Below are positions 6,950-16,659 of a stretch of 40,666 nucleotides of DNA, piece after piece (within the stretch, counting starts at the first letter, position 1; every line of letters begins with the position of its first letter). The notes under the pieces were generated by a model. It ran no database searches. It saw only the letters and a list, made by a program, of their open reading frames with translations, and was not told where the DNA came from. The position numbers and the translations under genes were made by a program. The DNA comes from Pedobacter sp. HMWF019. GTDB taxonomy: Bacteria; Bacteroidota; Bacteroidia; Sphingobacteriales; Sphingobacteriaceae. The DNA is taken from assembly GCF_003061025.1 (NCBI RefSeq), contig NZ_QAIL01000493.1, positions 2,657-43,322 of the forward strand, read 5' to 3'.

Positions 6950-7933
6950 TTAATCAAAACTCAGCATCACCTTTCCAATATGCTCACTGCTTTCCATCAG
7001 CTCATGAGCTTGGGCCGCCTGCTGCACCGGAAAAACTTTATAAATAACAGGCTTAACCTTGCCCTGCTCCAATAATGGCCAGACATTGTTCTCCAGCGAA
7101 CTTGCTATAGCTGATTTAAAACCAACATCGCGTGCACGCAGCATAGAACCCGTAATATTTAAACGCTTTGCCATCACCAGGCCCAGATCTATCTGCACAT
7201 CTTTTCCCTTCATCGTATTGATCAGTACCAGGCGTCCCTCCAAAGCAAGTGTATTCAAATTATCCGATGTATAATCTCCTCCAATCATATCCAAAATAAC
7301 GTCTACTCCCATACCGGAAGTCAAGTCTTTCAATACCGCTGCAAAGTTCTGTGTTTTATAATTGATGGCTTTACTGGCACCCAGCTGTTCACAAAACTTA
7401 CATTTATCGTCGGAACCCGCTGTTACATAAACCTTGCTTCCTAAAGCTGTGGCAATTTGTATGGCGGCTACCCCAATACCGCTGCTCCCCCCATGCACCA
7501 GTAAACTTTCTCCTGGTTGTAAGTTAGCCCGATCAAAGACATTACTCCAAACCGTAAAGAAGGTTTCAGGCAGGGAAGCTGCCTCAACAAAAGACAAAGA
7601 AGCAGGCAAAGGCAAACAGGAACCCTCCGGGGCAGTACAATATTCTGCATAACCACCACCTTTCACCAGGGCACAAACCTGATCTCCAGCTTTCCACCTG
7701 GTAACAGAATCACCAACTAGCTCAATAATGCCAGCGACCTCGAGGCCGGGAATATCCTGCGGTGCATCAGCCGGAGGAGGATAAACACCTTTACGCTGCG
7801 CCACATCCGGTCTGTTGACACCAGCAGCTTCAACTTTGATCAGCACTTCATTGGCAGAAGGGTGGGGTTTTGGTCTTTCGGTCATTTGTAAAACTTCAGG
7901 TTTACCTGCTTCCGTAATTACAATTGCTTTCAT
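6950..7933 (-). CDS. NAD(P)H:quinone oxidoreductase, zinc-independent MDR family
   Basis: 327 residues, full length for the family. The N-terminal catalytic domain has NEVLIKVEAAGVNRPDVAQR and QDIPGLEVAGI, typical of the PIG3/quinone oxidoreductase group. The cofactor domain has LVHGGSSGIGVAAIQIA, the nucleotide-binding glycine motif of MDR proteins. The structural-zinc Cys cluster of alcohol dehydrogenases is absent. It should reduce quinones or enones using NADPH in the cytoplasm. It is divergent from the VOC gene at 8091 across about 157 bp, which may be a shared control region. Confidence 0.9.
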   Translation of the reverse strand: MKAIVITEAGKPEVLQMTERPKPHPSANEVLIKVEAAGVNRPDVAQRKGVYPPPADAPQDIPGLEVAGIIELVGDSVTRWKAGDQVCALVKGGGYAEYCTAPEGSCLPLPASLSFVEAASLPETFFTVWSNVFDRANLQPGESLLVHGGSSGIGVAAIQIATALGSKVYVTAGSDDKCKFCEQLGASKAINYKTQNFAAVLKDLTSGMGVDVILDMIGGDYTSDNLNTLALEGRLVLINTMKGKDVQIDLGLVMAKRLNITGSMLRARDVGFKSAIASSLENNVWPLLEQGKVKPVIYKVFPVQQAAQAHELMESSEHIGKVMLSFD

Positions 7934-8090
7934 AAATCTCGTGGTTGTTTTAGACTAACAAACCATATGGAGCAATATTCATACCCTGTCGCAAAAAGCC
8001 CAATAATTGTCTCATTTGCGGTCGTTTTTTATTTCTTAGATATTGTAAATTAGCCATATGCATCTACTCTATTACTTCATACCAAAGCCC

Positions 8091-8483
8091 ATGAAAAAGA
8101 ACCTGTTTAAAAACACTGCTGCTTTTAGCAGTTTTTCAGTCAATGACCTGCAAAAAGCAAAAACCTTTTATAGTGATATTCTTGGATTAGAAGTGGAAGA
8201 ATCCAATGGATTACTCACACTGCATATAAAAGACAGCCTTCCTGTTATGATCTATCCTAAACCAAATCATCAACCAGCTACTTTTACTATACTAAATTTC
8301 AACGTAAACAATGTAGAGTCCGCCGTTAAAGAACTGAACGACCTTGGTATACAATTTGAAATCTACAATGAAGAACACTTAAAAACAGATGAAAGAGGCA
8401 TTCTCGATGGAAACCCGAAAATTGCCTGGTTTAAAGATCCCGCAGGAAATATCCTGTCTATCTTAGAAAAGATGAAACCTTAA
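8091..8483 (+). CDS. VOC-superfamily (glyoxalase-like) protein
   Basis: 130 residues from the ATG at 8091. A start at 8058 is possible but its extra 11 residues do not fit the family. One VOC module is visible: AAFSSFSVNDLQKAKTFYSD, the GLEVEESNGLLTLHI strands, then IAWFKDPAGNILSILEK. The last strand has Ser-Ile in place of the usual metal-binding Glu, so metal binding is doubtful. This small type is often annotated as a bleomycin-resistance-like protein. Its function is unknown. The stop codon is directly followed by the T-run of a minus-strand terminator at 8480-8525. Confidence 0.8.
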   Translation: MKKNLFKNTAAFSSFSVNDLQKAKTFYSDILGLEVEESNGLLTLHIKDSLPVMIYPKPNHQPATFTILNFNVNNVESAVKELNDLGIQFEIYNEEHLKTDERGILDGNPKIAWFKDPAGNILSILEKMKP

Positions 8484-8588
8484 AATAAAAAAGCGAGCCA
8501 CCTCACGTTCCGAAGTGACCCGCCAAATTAACGCTCTCGAATCTTTGACTCAGCGCATATTAAAAGGTTTAAAAGAAAAACAAAATTA
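8480..8588 (-). ncRNA. Putative small RNA / terminator element, copy B
   Basis: On the minus strand a perfect TANNTTTG box (TAATTTTG, 8581-8588) is followed by CTTTTAATATGCG, a GAGAGCGTTAATTT block, a hairpin based on GCGGGTCAC / GTGGCTCGC (two G-U pairs) and CGCTTTTTTATTTTAA. The layout parallels copy A at 1061-1164, giving a predicted RNA of about 90 nt. No clear -33 box is seen. Alternatively it is simply the distant terminator of the RmlD-like gene, whose stop is at 8900. Confidence 0.4.
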
Positions 8589-8635
8589 GTTTCTGCAGCC
8601 CGCATGTAATAGTGCGTCCTCCTATCAGCTTGAGG

Positions 8636-8694
8636 TCTGGGTGAGGTCTTGTTGGGATAAGGGTACCCTTTATCCCAACAAGACCTCACCCAGA
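8636..8694. repeat. 59-bp near-perfect palindrome (25-bp arms)
   Basis: Arms 8636-8660 and 8670-8694 are perfect reverse complements of 25 bp. The 9-bp centre GGGTACCCT is itself a KpnI-type palindrome plus one base. The octamer TGAGGTCT occurs twice as a direct repeat at 8631 and 8642, and its complement AGACCTCA at 8681 and 8811. Open frames across the region read through both arms in opposite directions and look like artefacts. No transposase or flanking target duplication is seen. The rest of 8589-8899 holds only a GCGGGC/GCCCGC hairpin (8826-8844) and no gene I can support. Confidence 0.85.
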
Positions 8695-8899
8695 TATGCG
8701 TCAGATACGATCCACCCCAGTAGAAGATGTATTGTATACACATTGGAAACCTACCCGGATCACCCCCCTCTTCTGCAATTTGCAAAGGAAAATTCTCGTA
8801 CACTGCGGAAAGACCTCAGAGATCTGCGGGCTTTTTCTGCCCGCCTGATATCGTCAGTCTTGAAGCAGTTGTACAGAATTTTCCACGAAATTCACCTCC

Positions 8900-9802
8900 C
8901 TACAAACCCAATTGGTGATTCAGCACAGTCAACCCCTCTTCAAAACTATGCGGCTTGTAACCCAAATCCCTTATCGTCTTATCCAATATAAATCCAGTTC
9001 TCCCAGGACGTTTAGCTTTCTGATTCAAACTCGCCCCGCTCACCTCCTCAATCAAACCCTTATCCAATCCCCAAAAATCAGCCACTCTATACACCAGCTC
9101 CACAATACTCATCATATCTTTCCCACTCGCATTATAAATACCCTGTGCTTGCTTTTCCACAGCCAGCAAACAGCAATCAGCCAGGTCCTCGGCCAAAGTT
9201 GGCATGCGCCACTGGTCGTTCACTACTTTAATTGGCTCCCCTTTCTCTAACGCCCCCTTTGCCCATAAAACAATATTACTCCGGCTCATGTCCTGCACAA
9301 TACCATAAACAATAATGGTCCTCAAAATCGCCCAGTTACAAGTGGCCTGTTGTACAACCTCCTCTGCTCTGAGTTTCGTCAGACCATAATAGCTTACAGG
9401 ATTAGGAACGGCCAGTTCATCGTAAGGACCGTCCAAACCGTCAAAGACAAAATCAGTAGATACATGTACCATTTGAATGTCCAGCTCTTCACAAATCCCA
9501 ACCAGTGTTTTTACCGCATTAACGTTCAACGCATCGGCCAGTTCCTGCTCCGTTTCACAAGTATCTACATTCGTTAATGCCGCCGTATGAATGATCGCAT
9601 CAGGCCGAAATTTCTCCACAACCGACCTTACCTGCTCCGGGTTCAGGATATCCATCTCCGCATAAGTATATCCCTCAACCAACGGAAAACGATTCGCTCC
9701 TTTCGCCGTCGCTATCAAATTAAATTGTTTAAACTGCAGATTTCTTTCTGTAATCTTCTGACCCAAAAGGCCATTACTACCGGTAACAAGTATCGTTTTC
9801 AT
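8900..9802 (-). CDS. RmlD-like sugar-nucleotide reductase (SDR family)
   Basis: 300 residues, normal length for dTDP-4-dehydrorhamnose reductase-like proteins. The NAD(P)-binding motif is TGSNGLLGQ near the N-terminus, the IIHTAALTNVDTCE segment and VHVSTDFVFDG follow, and the catalytic Tyr-Lys pair lies in SYYGLTKLRAEE. It would reduce a 4-keto sugar nucleotide or act as a related epimerase/reductase in the cytoplasm. No rmlA, rmlB or rmlC is next to it, so the rhamnose assignment is not secure. In Bacteroidota such stand-alone copies are common and often of unknown substrate. It is divergent from atpD. Confidence 0.85.
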   Translation of the reverse strand: MKTILVTGSNGLLGQKITERNLQFKQFNLIATAKGANRFPLVEGYTYAEMDILNPEQVRSVVEKFRPDAIIHTAALTNVDTCETEQELADALNVNAVKTLVGICEELDIQMVHVSTDFVFDGLDGPYDELAVPNPVSYYGLTKLRAEEVVQQATCNWAILRTIIVYGIVQDMSRSNIVLWAKGALEKGEPIKVVNDQWRMPTLAEDLADCCLLAVEKQAQGIYNASGKDMMSIVELVYRVADFWGLDKGLIEEVSGASLNQKAKRPGRTGFILDKTIRDLGYKPHSFEEGLTVLNHQLGL

Positions 9803-9896
9803 GAATATAGAACAGGTTTTTATACGGTCTAAAGTATCAATAAATAAACTGTTGAAAAACTTTTTATTTATATATAAAATTTAAGATGAAAACTCT

Positions 9897-9904
9897 TAAC
9901 TTTG
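9897..9904 (+). promoter_or_regulatory. Probable atpDC promoter, -7 box TAACTTTG
   Basis: TAACTTTG matches the Bacteroidota -7 consensus TANNTTTG exactly and lies 70 bp before the atpD ATG, with an AT-rich tract (9859-9882) upstream. The -33 TTG element is not obvious. The gap also serves the divergent RmlD-like gene. Confidence 0.5.
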
Positions 9905-9955
9905 CGAACCAAATTACGGGCTTTAAAACAGCCTTTAACAAATTGATATTTATAA

Positions 9956-11479
<1,524 letters not shown>

Positions 11480-11502
11480 TTGTAGCGTATATTATTATAT
11501 AT

Positions 11503-11748
11503 ATGACATTAGAAATTTTAACACCAGACAAAAAAATCTACGAAGGAGAAGTAACAGCCGTTACTGTACCTGGTACAATGGGTTCTTTTCAGATCCTGAA
11601 AGACCATGCGCCAATTATCTCTACTTTGGAAGATGGTCCAGTAACTGTAAAAAGCAACAAAGCCGAAGATGAAATCTTTGTAATTAAAGGTGGAGTTGTG
11701 GAGGTTTTAAAAAACAAGATTATTGTTTTAGCCGAAGGTGTTGCTTAA
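11503..11748 (+). CDS. atpC: F-type ATP synthase subunit epsilon, short form
   Basis: 81 residues. The N-terminal beta-sandwich is present (LEILTPDKKIYEGEVTAVTV, GSFQILKDHAPIISTLEDG, IFVIKGGVVEVLKNKIIVLAEG). The C-terminal pair of helices found in the approximately 135-residue enterobacterial epsilon is absent, so helix-based inhibition of ATP hydrolysis by epsilon would not operate. This short form is common in Bacteroidota. It is cotranscribed with atpD and followed by a strong terminator. Confidence 0.95.
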   Translation: MTLEILTPDKKIYEGEVTAVTVPGTMGSFQILKDHAPIISTLEDGPVTVKSNKAEDEIFVIKGGVVEVLKNKIIVLAEGVA

Positions 11749-11766
11749 TCTCTAATTAAAGAATGT

Positions 11767-11804
11767 AAAGCCCCCTGATCTTTTCGATCAGGGGGCTTTT
11801 TTTT
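11767..11804 (+). terminator. Strong intrinsic terminator of atpDC
   Basis: A 14-bp perfect stem (AAAGCCCCCTGATC / GATCAGGGGGCTTT) with a 5-nt loop is followed by TTTTT. It lies 19 bp after the atpC stop and insulates the ilv operon from atp transcription. Confidence 0.95.
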
Positions 11805-12098
11805 ATCTGCTTTTTTCAGGCGGTTTCATCAAGTTTTTTCAAGGCTTTCATCATTTTACGCAGAATTTTTCAAAAAGTGGTATGCTAGCATAATATCTAT
11901 ACCGAATACCGAAATCATATTTGGTATAGCAGCTGCCATCATTAGTGTCAAAATCAGCCACCATACAAAATTAAATAAAGGTTATTGTCTTAAATAACAG
12001 AATAATATTTTTTTTCAATTATTTTACTGTAGCTATTGATAGAATCTGAACCAAAAACTAAATTGGTTTTATAGAAATTAGTTACAACAAAATACAAA
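11805..12098. other. Upstream region of the ilv operon, no firm gene
   Basis: This 294-bp stretch must hold the ilv promoter, but I see no exact TANNTTTG box. It contains a palindrome ATGCTAGCAT (11882-11891) and a hairpin TATACCGAAT / ATTTGGTATA just after it. On the minus strand a 28-codon frame (11856-11942, MMAAAIPNMISVFGIDIMLA and on) is hydrophobic but lacks other support. Confidence 0.4.
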
Positions 12099-12182
12099 AT
12101 GAACAACTCAAATACAACATTTAACACTGTCATTATTAACCTAAACCTCCTGCTGAATATTCAGGAGAGCAAGGCGCTGTAA
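12099..12182 (+). CDS. ilv operon leader peptide (27 aa, Val/Ile/Leu-rich)
   Basis: The ATG at 12099 opens a 27-codon frame ending in TAA at 12180-12182. Residues 11-21 read VIINLNLLLNI: eight of eleven are branched-chain amino acids (Val 11, Ile 12, Ile 13, Leu 15, Leu 17-19, Ile 21), with another Leu at 27. All three amino acids made by the downstream operon are represented. The last codons (AAG GCG CTG) contain the GGCGCT that can pair with the terminator 5-prime arm. This is the design of the leader peptides of enterobacterial ilvGMEDA and ilvBN. The peptide itself probably has no function, its translation is the sensor. Confidence 0.88.
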   Translation: MNNSNTTFNTVIINLNLLLNIQESKAL

Positions 12183-12231
12183 ATGAGTTTTTAATAAAGA
12201 ACCAAAGCGCCCCCAAAAGAGGCGCTTTTTT
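12147..12231 (+). promoter_or_regulatory. Transcription attenuator of the ilv-leu operon
   Basis: Three pairing choices are visible. Hairpin 1 is CTCCTG (12147-12152) with CAGGAG (12162-12167), inside the leader codons. The antiterminator is GGCGCT (12173-12178) with AGCGCC (12206-12211). The terminator is AAAGCGCC (12204-12211) with GGCGCTTT (12221-12228), followed by a run of T to 12231. The antiterminator and terminator share AGCGCC, so they exclude each other. A ribosome finishing the leader would cover GGCGCT and let the terminator form. A ribosome stalled at the Leu/Ile/Val codons leaves GGCGCT free, giving readthrough. The model is inference from perfect sequence complementarity. Confidence 0.88.
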
Positions 12232-12270
12232 AATGAAAGCAACAAAACAAAACCAACCTATATCTACCCA

Positions 12271-13161
12271 ATGCAATACTTCAATTCAAACACAGTACTT
12301 TATTTGAACGGCAACCTTGTCAAGGCATCGGAAACCGGCACTGATCTTTATAGCCAGTCTTTGCATTATGGCTATGCTGTATTTGAAGGAATAAGGGCTT
12401 ACAGTACCCACAACGGAGTCCGGGTTTTTAAAGCCCGAGCCCATTATGAGCGTCTTAAACGTTCTTGCGAACTGGTCCATATTCCCTTTCCCTGGGATAT
12501 CAACGACCTGATCCGGCAAACCTATAAAGTATTGGAATTGAACAATCTGAAAGATGCTTATATCCGTCCGCTGGTTTATTGCGGGCCGAACATGTCACTT
12601 TCAGCCCCTTCAGAAGTTAACATCATGATCTGCGCCTGGGAATGGGCCGCCTATCTGGGTAATAAACAATTAAAGGTAGGCATTTCCAGCTACCAACGGC
12701 CAAACCCTAAATCCATGCCTATGGAAGCTAAAGTGAGTGCACATTATGTAAACTCCATTTTAGCCACTACAGAGGCAAAGAGCAAGGGTTTTGATGAAGC
12801 CGTTTTACTGGACATGAACAACCACGTAGCAGAAGCACCTGGTGCAAACATCTTCATTGAAAAAAATGGAAAATTATATACTCCCCCTACCGGTCATATT
12901 TTGCCAGGCATCACACGTGCTACGGTCATACAACTGTGCAGAAGACTGGATATAGAGTGTATAGAAAGAGTACTCACAGCAGAAGATTTGAAAAATGCAG
13001 ATGGTGCTTTCTTCTGCGGAACCGCAGTGGAAATTGCAGGAATCAAGTCTGTAGACGAAGCCGTTTTCCCGCTTAAATGGCAGGACAGCATTGGAGCAAC
13101 TCTTCAGCGCACCTATAAGTGCCTTGTATTAGAAAAACAGAACTACGAAGTAATCATATAA
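12271..13161 (+). CDS. ilvE: Branched-chain amino-acid aminotransferase
   Basis: 296 residues, fold class IV PLP aminotransferase. The PLP-binding Lys is in [12 protein letters not shown] (Lys 154), with [15 protein letters not shown] near the N-terminus and [19 protein letters not shown] and the phosphate-binding LPGITRATV further on. It performs the last step of Val, Ile and Leu synthesis, moving the amino group from glutamate to the 2-keto acids, in the cytoplasm. It is the first structural gene after the attenuator (40 bp past the terminator T-run). ilvD begins 20 bp after its stop. Confidence 0.97.
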   Translation: MQYFNSNTVLYLNGNLVKASETGTDLYSQSLHYGYAVFEGIRAYSTHNGVRVFKARAHYERLKRSCELVHIPFPWDINDLIRQTYKVLELNNLKDAYIRPLVYCGPNMSLSAPSEVNIMICAWEWAAYLGNKQLKVGISSYQRPNPKSMPMEAKVSAHYVNSILATTEAKSKGFDEAVLLDMNNHVAEAPGANIFIEKNGKLYTPPTGHILPGITRATVIQLCRRLDIECIERVLTAEDLKNADGAFFCGTAVEIAGIKSVDEAVFPLKWQDSIGATLQRTYKCLVLEKQNYEVII

Positions 13162-13181
13162 AACATAGCTATAGACCTAAT

Positions 13182-14879
13182 ATGTCACAAACTCCTGAAA
13201 TTAACCGATATAGTAAAACATTTACACAAGATCCGACACAACCTGCGGCACAAGCCATGTTGTACGGAATTGGATTGACCAAAGAAGACATGGACAAAGC
13301 CCAGGTTGGCATCGCCAGCATGGGATACGATGGAAACACCTGCAACATGCACTTAAATGATCTTGCAAAAATTGTAAAAGACGGGGTCTGGAAAAATGAC
13401 ATGGTCGGTTTGACTTTCGGTACCATTGGTGTAAGTGACGGAATGTCTAACGGAACAGATGGGATGCGTTATTCCCTGGTATCCAGAGATGTGATTGCAG
13501 ATTCGATTGAAACCATTTGCGGTGGACAATACTACGACGGTTTGATTACCATTCCTGGTTGTGATAAAAATATGCCCGGCTCTATTATGGCTATGGGTCG
13601 CTTAAACCGTCCGTCCATTATGGTGTATGGTGGAAGTATACACTCCGGAAAATATAAAGGCGCTTCATTGAATATTGTATCTGCTTTTGAAGCTTTAGGA
13701 CAAAAACTGGCAGGTAATTTAGAAGAAGAAGATTTCCAGGGCGTCATTAAAAATGCTTGTCCTGGTGCAGGTGCTTGTGGTGGTATGTATACTGCAAATA
13801 CCATGGCTTCGGCCATTGAGGCATTGGGCATGAGTTTACCATATAGTTCTTCCTACCCCGCTACAAGCGATGAGAAAAAGAACGAATGTCTGGAAGCCGG
13901 AAAATACATCCGCATCCTTTTAGAAAGAAATATCCTCCCCGCCGACATCATGACCGACAAAGCATTTCACAACGCGATGGTAACCGTTATGGTATTGGGC
14001 GGCTCTACCAACGCGGTATTGCACTTAATTGCCATAGCTAAGTCTGTTGGTTTAAGCTTAACATTAGATGATTTTCAGAAAGTTAGTGACAGTACCCCGG
14101 TATTGGGCGACTTAAAACCAAGTGGAACCTATTTAATGGAAGACCTCCATGAAATTGGTGGTGTACCAGCAGTATTAAAATACTTGTTAAAAGTAGGATT
14201 GATCCATGGCGACTGCTTAACGGTTACGGGTAAAACGATAGCAGAAAATGTTGCTGATGCTCTTGATCTGGATTTTGAGACTCAAAAGATCATCTTCCCG
14301 ATAGAAAACCCGATTAAAGAAACCGGTCACCTGCAAATGTTGTATGGCAACCTGGCTACTAAAGGTTCTGTAGCTAAAATCAGTGGTAAAGAAGGAGAGA
14401 AATTTACAGGCCCGGCGCGTGTCTTTGACGGAGAAAAAGCGCTTATGGCAGGTATCCAAAGTGGAAGGCTAAAAAGTGGAGACGTTGTGGTCATCAGACA
14501 GGTTGGTCCTAAAGGTGCACCTGGCATGCCAGAAATGCTGAAACCTACTTCATTGATTATTGGTGCAGGCTTAGGTAAATCGGTGGCATTGATTACAGAT
14601 GGTCGTTTTTCTGGTGGTACCCACGGTTTTGTAGTGGGACACATCACCCCTGAAGCATGGGATGGTGGAAACATTGCCCTGGTTCATGACGATGACATCA
14701 TTACCATTGATGCGGTAAACAATACGATAAATGTTCACCTGACAGACGAGCAACTGGCTACGCGCCGCTCTGTTTGGACACAGTTACCACCACCCGTCAC
14801 CAAAGGTGTACTCTATAAATACATCAAACAAGTAAGTGATGCCAGCGAAGGTTGTGTAACCGACGCTTATACCGATTAA
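13182..14879 (+). CDS. ilvD: Dihydroxy-acid dehydratase
   Basis: The ATG at 13182 is chosen because it follows the ilvE stop by 20 bp. A longer frame from 13119 would overlap ilvE. The 565-residue product has the three cluster-binding Cys regions: GNTCNMH (Cys 54), GCDKNMPGS (Cys 127) and [16 protein letters not shown] (Cys 199), plus the C-terminal [19 protein letters not shown]. It dehydrates 2,3-dihydroxy-isovalerate and 2,3-dihydroxy-3-methylvalerate to the keto acids, the common third step to Val and Ile, using an Fe-S cluster. It is located in the cytoplasm. Confidence 0.98.
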   Translation: MSQTPEINRYSKTFTQDPTQPAAQAMLYGIGLTKEDMDKAQVGIASMGYDGNTCNMHLNDLAKIVKDGVWKNDMVGLTFGTIGVSDGMSNGTDGMRYSLVSRDVIADSIETICGGQYYDGLITIPGCDKNMPGSIMAMGRLNRPSIMVYGGSIHSGKYKGASLNIVSAFEALGQKLAGNLEEEDFQGVIKNACPGAGACGGMYTANTMASAIEALGMSLPYSSSYPATSDEKKNECLEAGKYIRILLERNILPADIMTDKAFHNAMVTVMVLGGSTNAVLHLIAIAKSVGLSLTLDDFQKVSDSTPVLGDLKPSGTYLMEDLHEIGGVPAVLKYLLKVGLIHGDCLTVTGKTIAENVADALDLDFETQKIIFPIENPIKETGHLQMLYGNLATKGSVAKISGKEGEKFTGPARVFDGEKALMAGIQSGRLKSGDVVVIRQVGPKGAPGMPEMLKPTSLIIGAGLGKSVALITDGRFSGGTHGFVVGHITPEAWDGGNIALVHDDDIITIDAVNNTINVHLTDEQLATRRSVWTQLPPPVTKGVLYKYIKQVSDASEGCVTDAYTD

Positions 14880-14909
14880 ATATTGACAACCCACCCTAAA
14901 AACAATAAA

Positions 14910-16649
14910 ATGACTACAGCACAAGCGGAAGCATCCACCCTAACCGAACCAAAAACAACCACAACGGTTACTGGTTCTGTAGCTTTACTAGAGGGCTTAA
15001 TCGCTGAAGGTACCGATACCATTTTTGGATATCCTGGTGGTGCCATCATGCCCATCTATGATGCACTTTATGATTACAAAGAAAAATTAAACCATATCCT
15101 GGTGAGACATGAGCAGGGCGGCATCCATGCCGGACAAGGCTATGCCCGTTCTTCAGGTAAAGTAGGTGTCGTATTTGCCACCAGCGGCCCTGGTGCAACC
15201 AACCTGGTCACAGGACTGGCCGATGCACAAATAGACAGCACGCCTCTTGTATGCATCACCGGACAAGTATTTGCCCATTTGCTTGGAACCGATGCTTTCC
15301 AGGAAACTGACGTGATCAACATCACTACACCGGTAACCAAATGGAACTACCAGGTAACCGATGCCACTGAAATTCCTGCAGTACTGGCCAAAGCTTTTTA
15401 TATTGCCAGAAGCGGCAGACCGGGCCCGGTATTAATTGACATTACGAAAAATGCGCAATTGCAGTTGTTTGAATACGAAGGTTATGTGCCTTGCGAACAC
15501 ATTCGCAGTTACCGTCCAAAACCAATCATCAGGAAAGAATATATTGAACAAGCAGCCGCACTGATCAACACCGCAAAAAAACCTTTTATCCTGTTTGGGC
15601 AAGGCGTTTTATTAGGTGAAGCAGAACAAGAATTCAAAGCTTTTGTAGAAAAAAGTGGAATTCCGGCAGCCTGGACTATTTTGGGAGCTGGTGCAATTCC
15701 AACCGATCACCCTTTAAATGTAGGTATGCTGGGCATGCATGGTAATTACGGTCCTAACGTACAAACCAACTCCTGCGATGTGCTGATCGCCGTAGGAATG
15801 CGCTTTGATGACCGTGTAACCGGACGTCTGGACAAATATGCCAAACAAGCCAAAGTAATCCACCTGGATATAGATCCGGCCGAGATTGACAAAAACGTAA
15901 AGGCCGATGTACCTGTTTGGGGAGACTGCAAGGAAACCCTTCCCCTGTTAACCGCTTTGGTAGAAGAAAAAACATATCCGGAATGGCTTGCCGAATTCAG
16001 GGCTTTCGATAAAGAAGAACATGATACTGTTATTCAAAAGGAACTCAACCCTGAAACAGGTGAAATGACCATGGGTGAAGTGGTGAACAAACTAAATGAA
16101 CTAACACATGGCAATGCGATCATTGTAACCGATGTTGGCCAGCACCAGATGGTGGCCTGCCGTTATGCCAAGTTCAACAACACCCGTAGCAATATAACCA
16201 GTGGCGGCCTTGGCACCATGGGTTTTGGACTTCCTGCAGCTATCGGTGCCAAATTTGGGGCACAAGATAAAACCGTAGTGGCTATTATTGGAGATGGTGG
16301 TTTCCAGATGACCTTACAGGAGCTGGGTACCATTATGCAAAGCGGTATTGACGTAAAAATCATGATCCTGAACAACAGGTTCCTGGGCATGGTACGTCAA
16401 TGGCAGCAACTCTTCCATGAGAAACGTTATTCTTTTGTAGACATCACCAGTCCTGATTTTGTAAAACTTGCCGAGTCTTATTATATCGCAGGTAAAAAGA
16501 TCTCCGAACGGGAAGAACTGGTATCCGCCCTGGAAGAAATGCTAAACCACAATGGTTCATATCTTTTAGAGGTCATGGTGGCCAAAGAACATAACGTGTT
16601 CCCAATGGTTCCCCAAGGTAGTAGTGTAAGTGAAATCAGACTTAAATAA
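14910..16649 (+). CDS. ilvB: Acetolactate synthase, large (catalytic) subunit
   Basis: 579 residues from the ATG at 14910. A TTG at 14883 would add nine residues and is less likely. Visible: the TPP-activating Glu in VRHEQGGIHAGQGYARSSGK, GPGATNLVTGLADA, the FAD-binding middle domain (GMRFDDRVTGR), and the TPP-binding motif GDGGFQMTLQELGTI with the following NN (ILNNRFLGMVRQWQ). It joins two pyruvates to acetolactate (Val/Leu branch) or pyruvate and 2-ketobutyrate to acetohydroxybutyrate (Ile branch). The small subunit gene follows 10 bp downstream. Confidence 0.98.
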   Translation: MTTAQAEASTLTEPKTTTTVTGSVALLEGLIAEGTDTIFGYPGGAIMPIYDALYDYKEKLNHILVRHEQGGIHAGQGYARSSGKVGVVFATSGPGATNLVTGLADAQIDSTPLVCITGQVFAHLLGTDAFQETDVINITTPVTKWNYQVTDATEIPAVLAKAFYIARSGRPGPVLIDITKNAQLQLFEYEGYVPCEHIRSYRPKPIIRKEYIEQAAALINTAKKPFILFGQGVLLGEAEQEFKAFVEKSGIPAAWTILGAGAIPTDHPLNVGMLGMHGNYGPNVQTNSCDVLIAVGMRFDDRVTGRLDKYAKQAKVIHLDIDPAEIDKNVKADVPVWGDCKETLPLLTALVEEKTYPEWLAEFRAFDKEEHDTVIQKELNPETGEMTMGEVVNKLNELTHGNAIIVTDVGQHQMVACRYAKFNNTRSNITSGGLGTMGFGLPAAIGAKFGAQDKTVVAIIGDGGFQMTLQELGTIMQSGIDVKIMILNNRFLGMVRQWQQLFHEKRYSFVDITSPDFVKLAESYYIAGKKISEREELVSALEEMLNHNGSYLLEVMVAKEHNVFPMVPQGSSVSEIRLK

Positions 16650-16659
16650 TTGTAAGACC

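Noticed and set aside
7990..8020. CGCAAA / TTTGCG inverted repeat between the quinone oxidoreductase and VOC genes.
   Set aside because: Six-base arms 19 bp apart are easily found by chance. It is placed well for a shared operator but there is no second line of evidence.
8528..8803. Minus-strand 91-codon frame in the intergenic region.
   Set aside because: It reads through the 59-bp palindrome and copy B of the terminator element, has no recognisable domain, and the opposite strand gives an equally long frame over the same palindrome.
8641..8991. Plus-strand 116-codon frame starting in the palindrome.
   Set aside because: It overlaps the end of the well-supported RmlD-like gene on the other strand and has low-complexity composition without a family match.
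11503..11748. Truncation of atpC as a defect.
   Set aside because: The beta-sandwich is complete, the stop is followed by a strong terminator, and short epsilon subunits are normal in Bacteroidota.
14883..14909. TTG start for ilvB at 14883.
   Set aside because: It is only 3 bp after the ilvD stop and adds nine polar residues, while the ATG at 14910 gives the normal family N-terminus.
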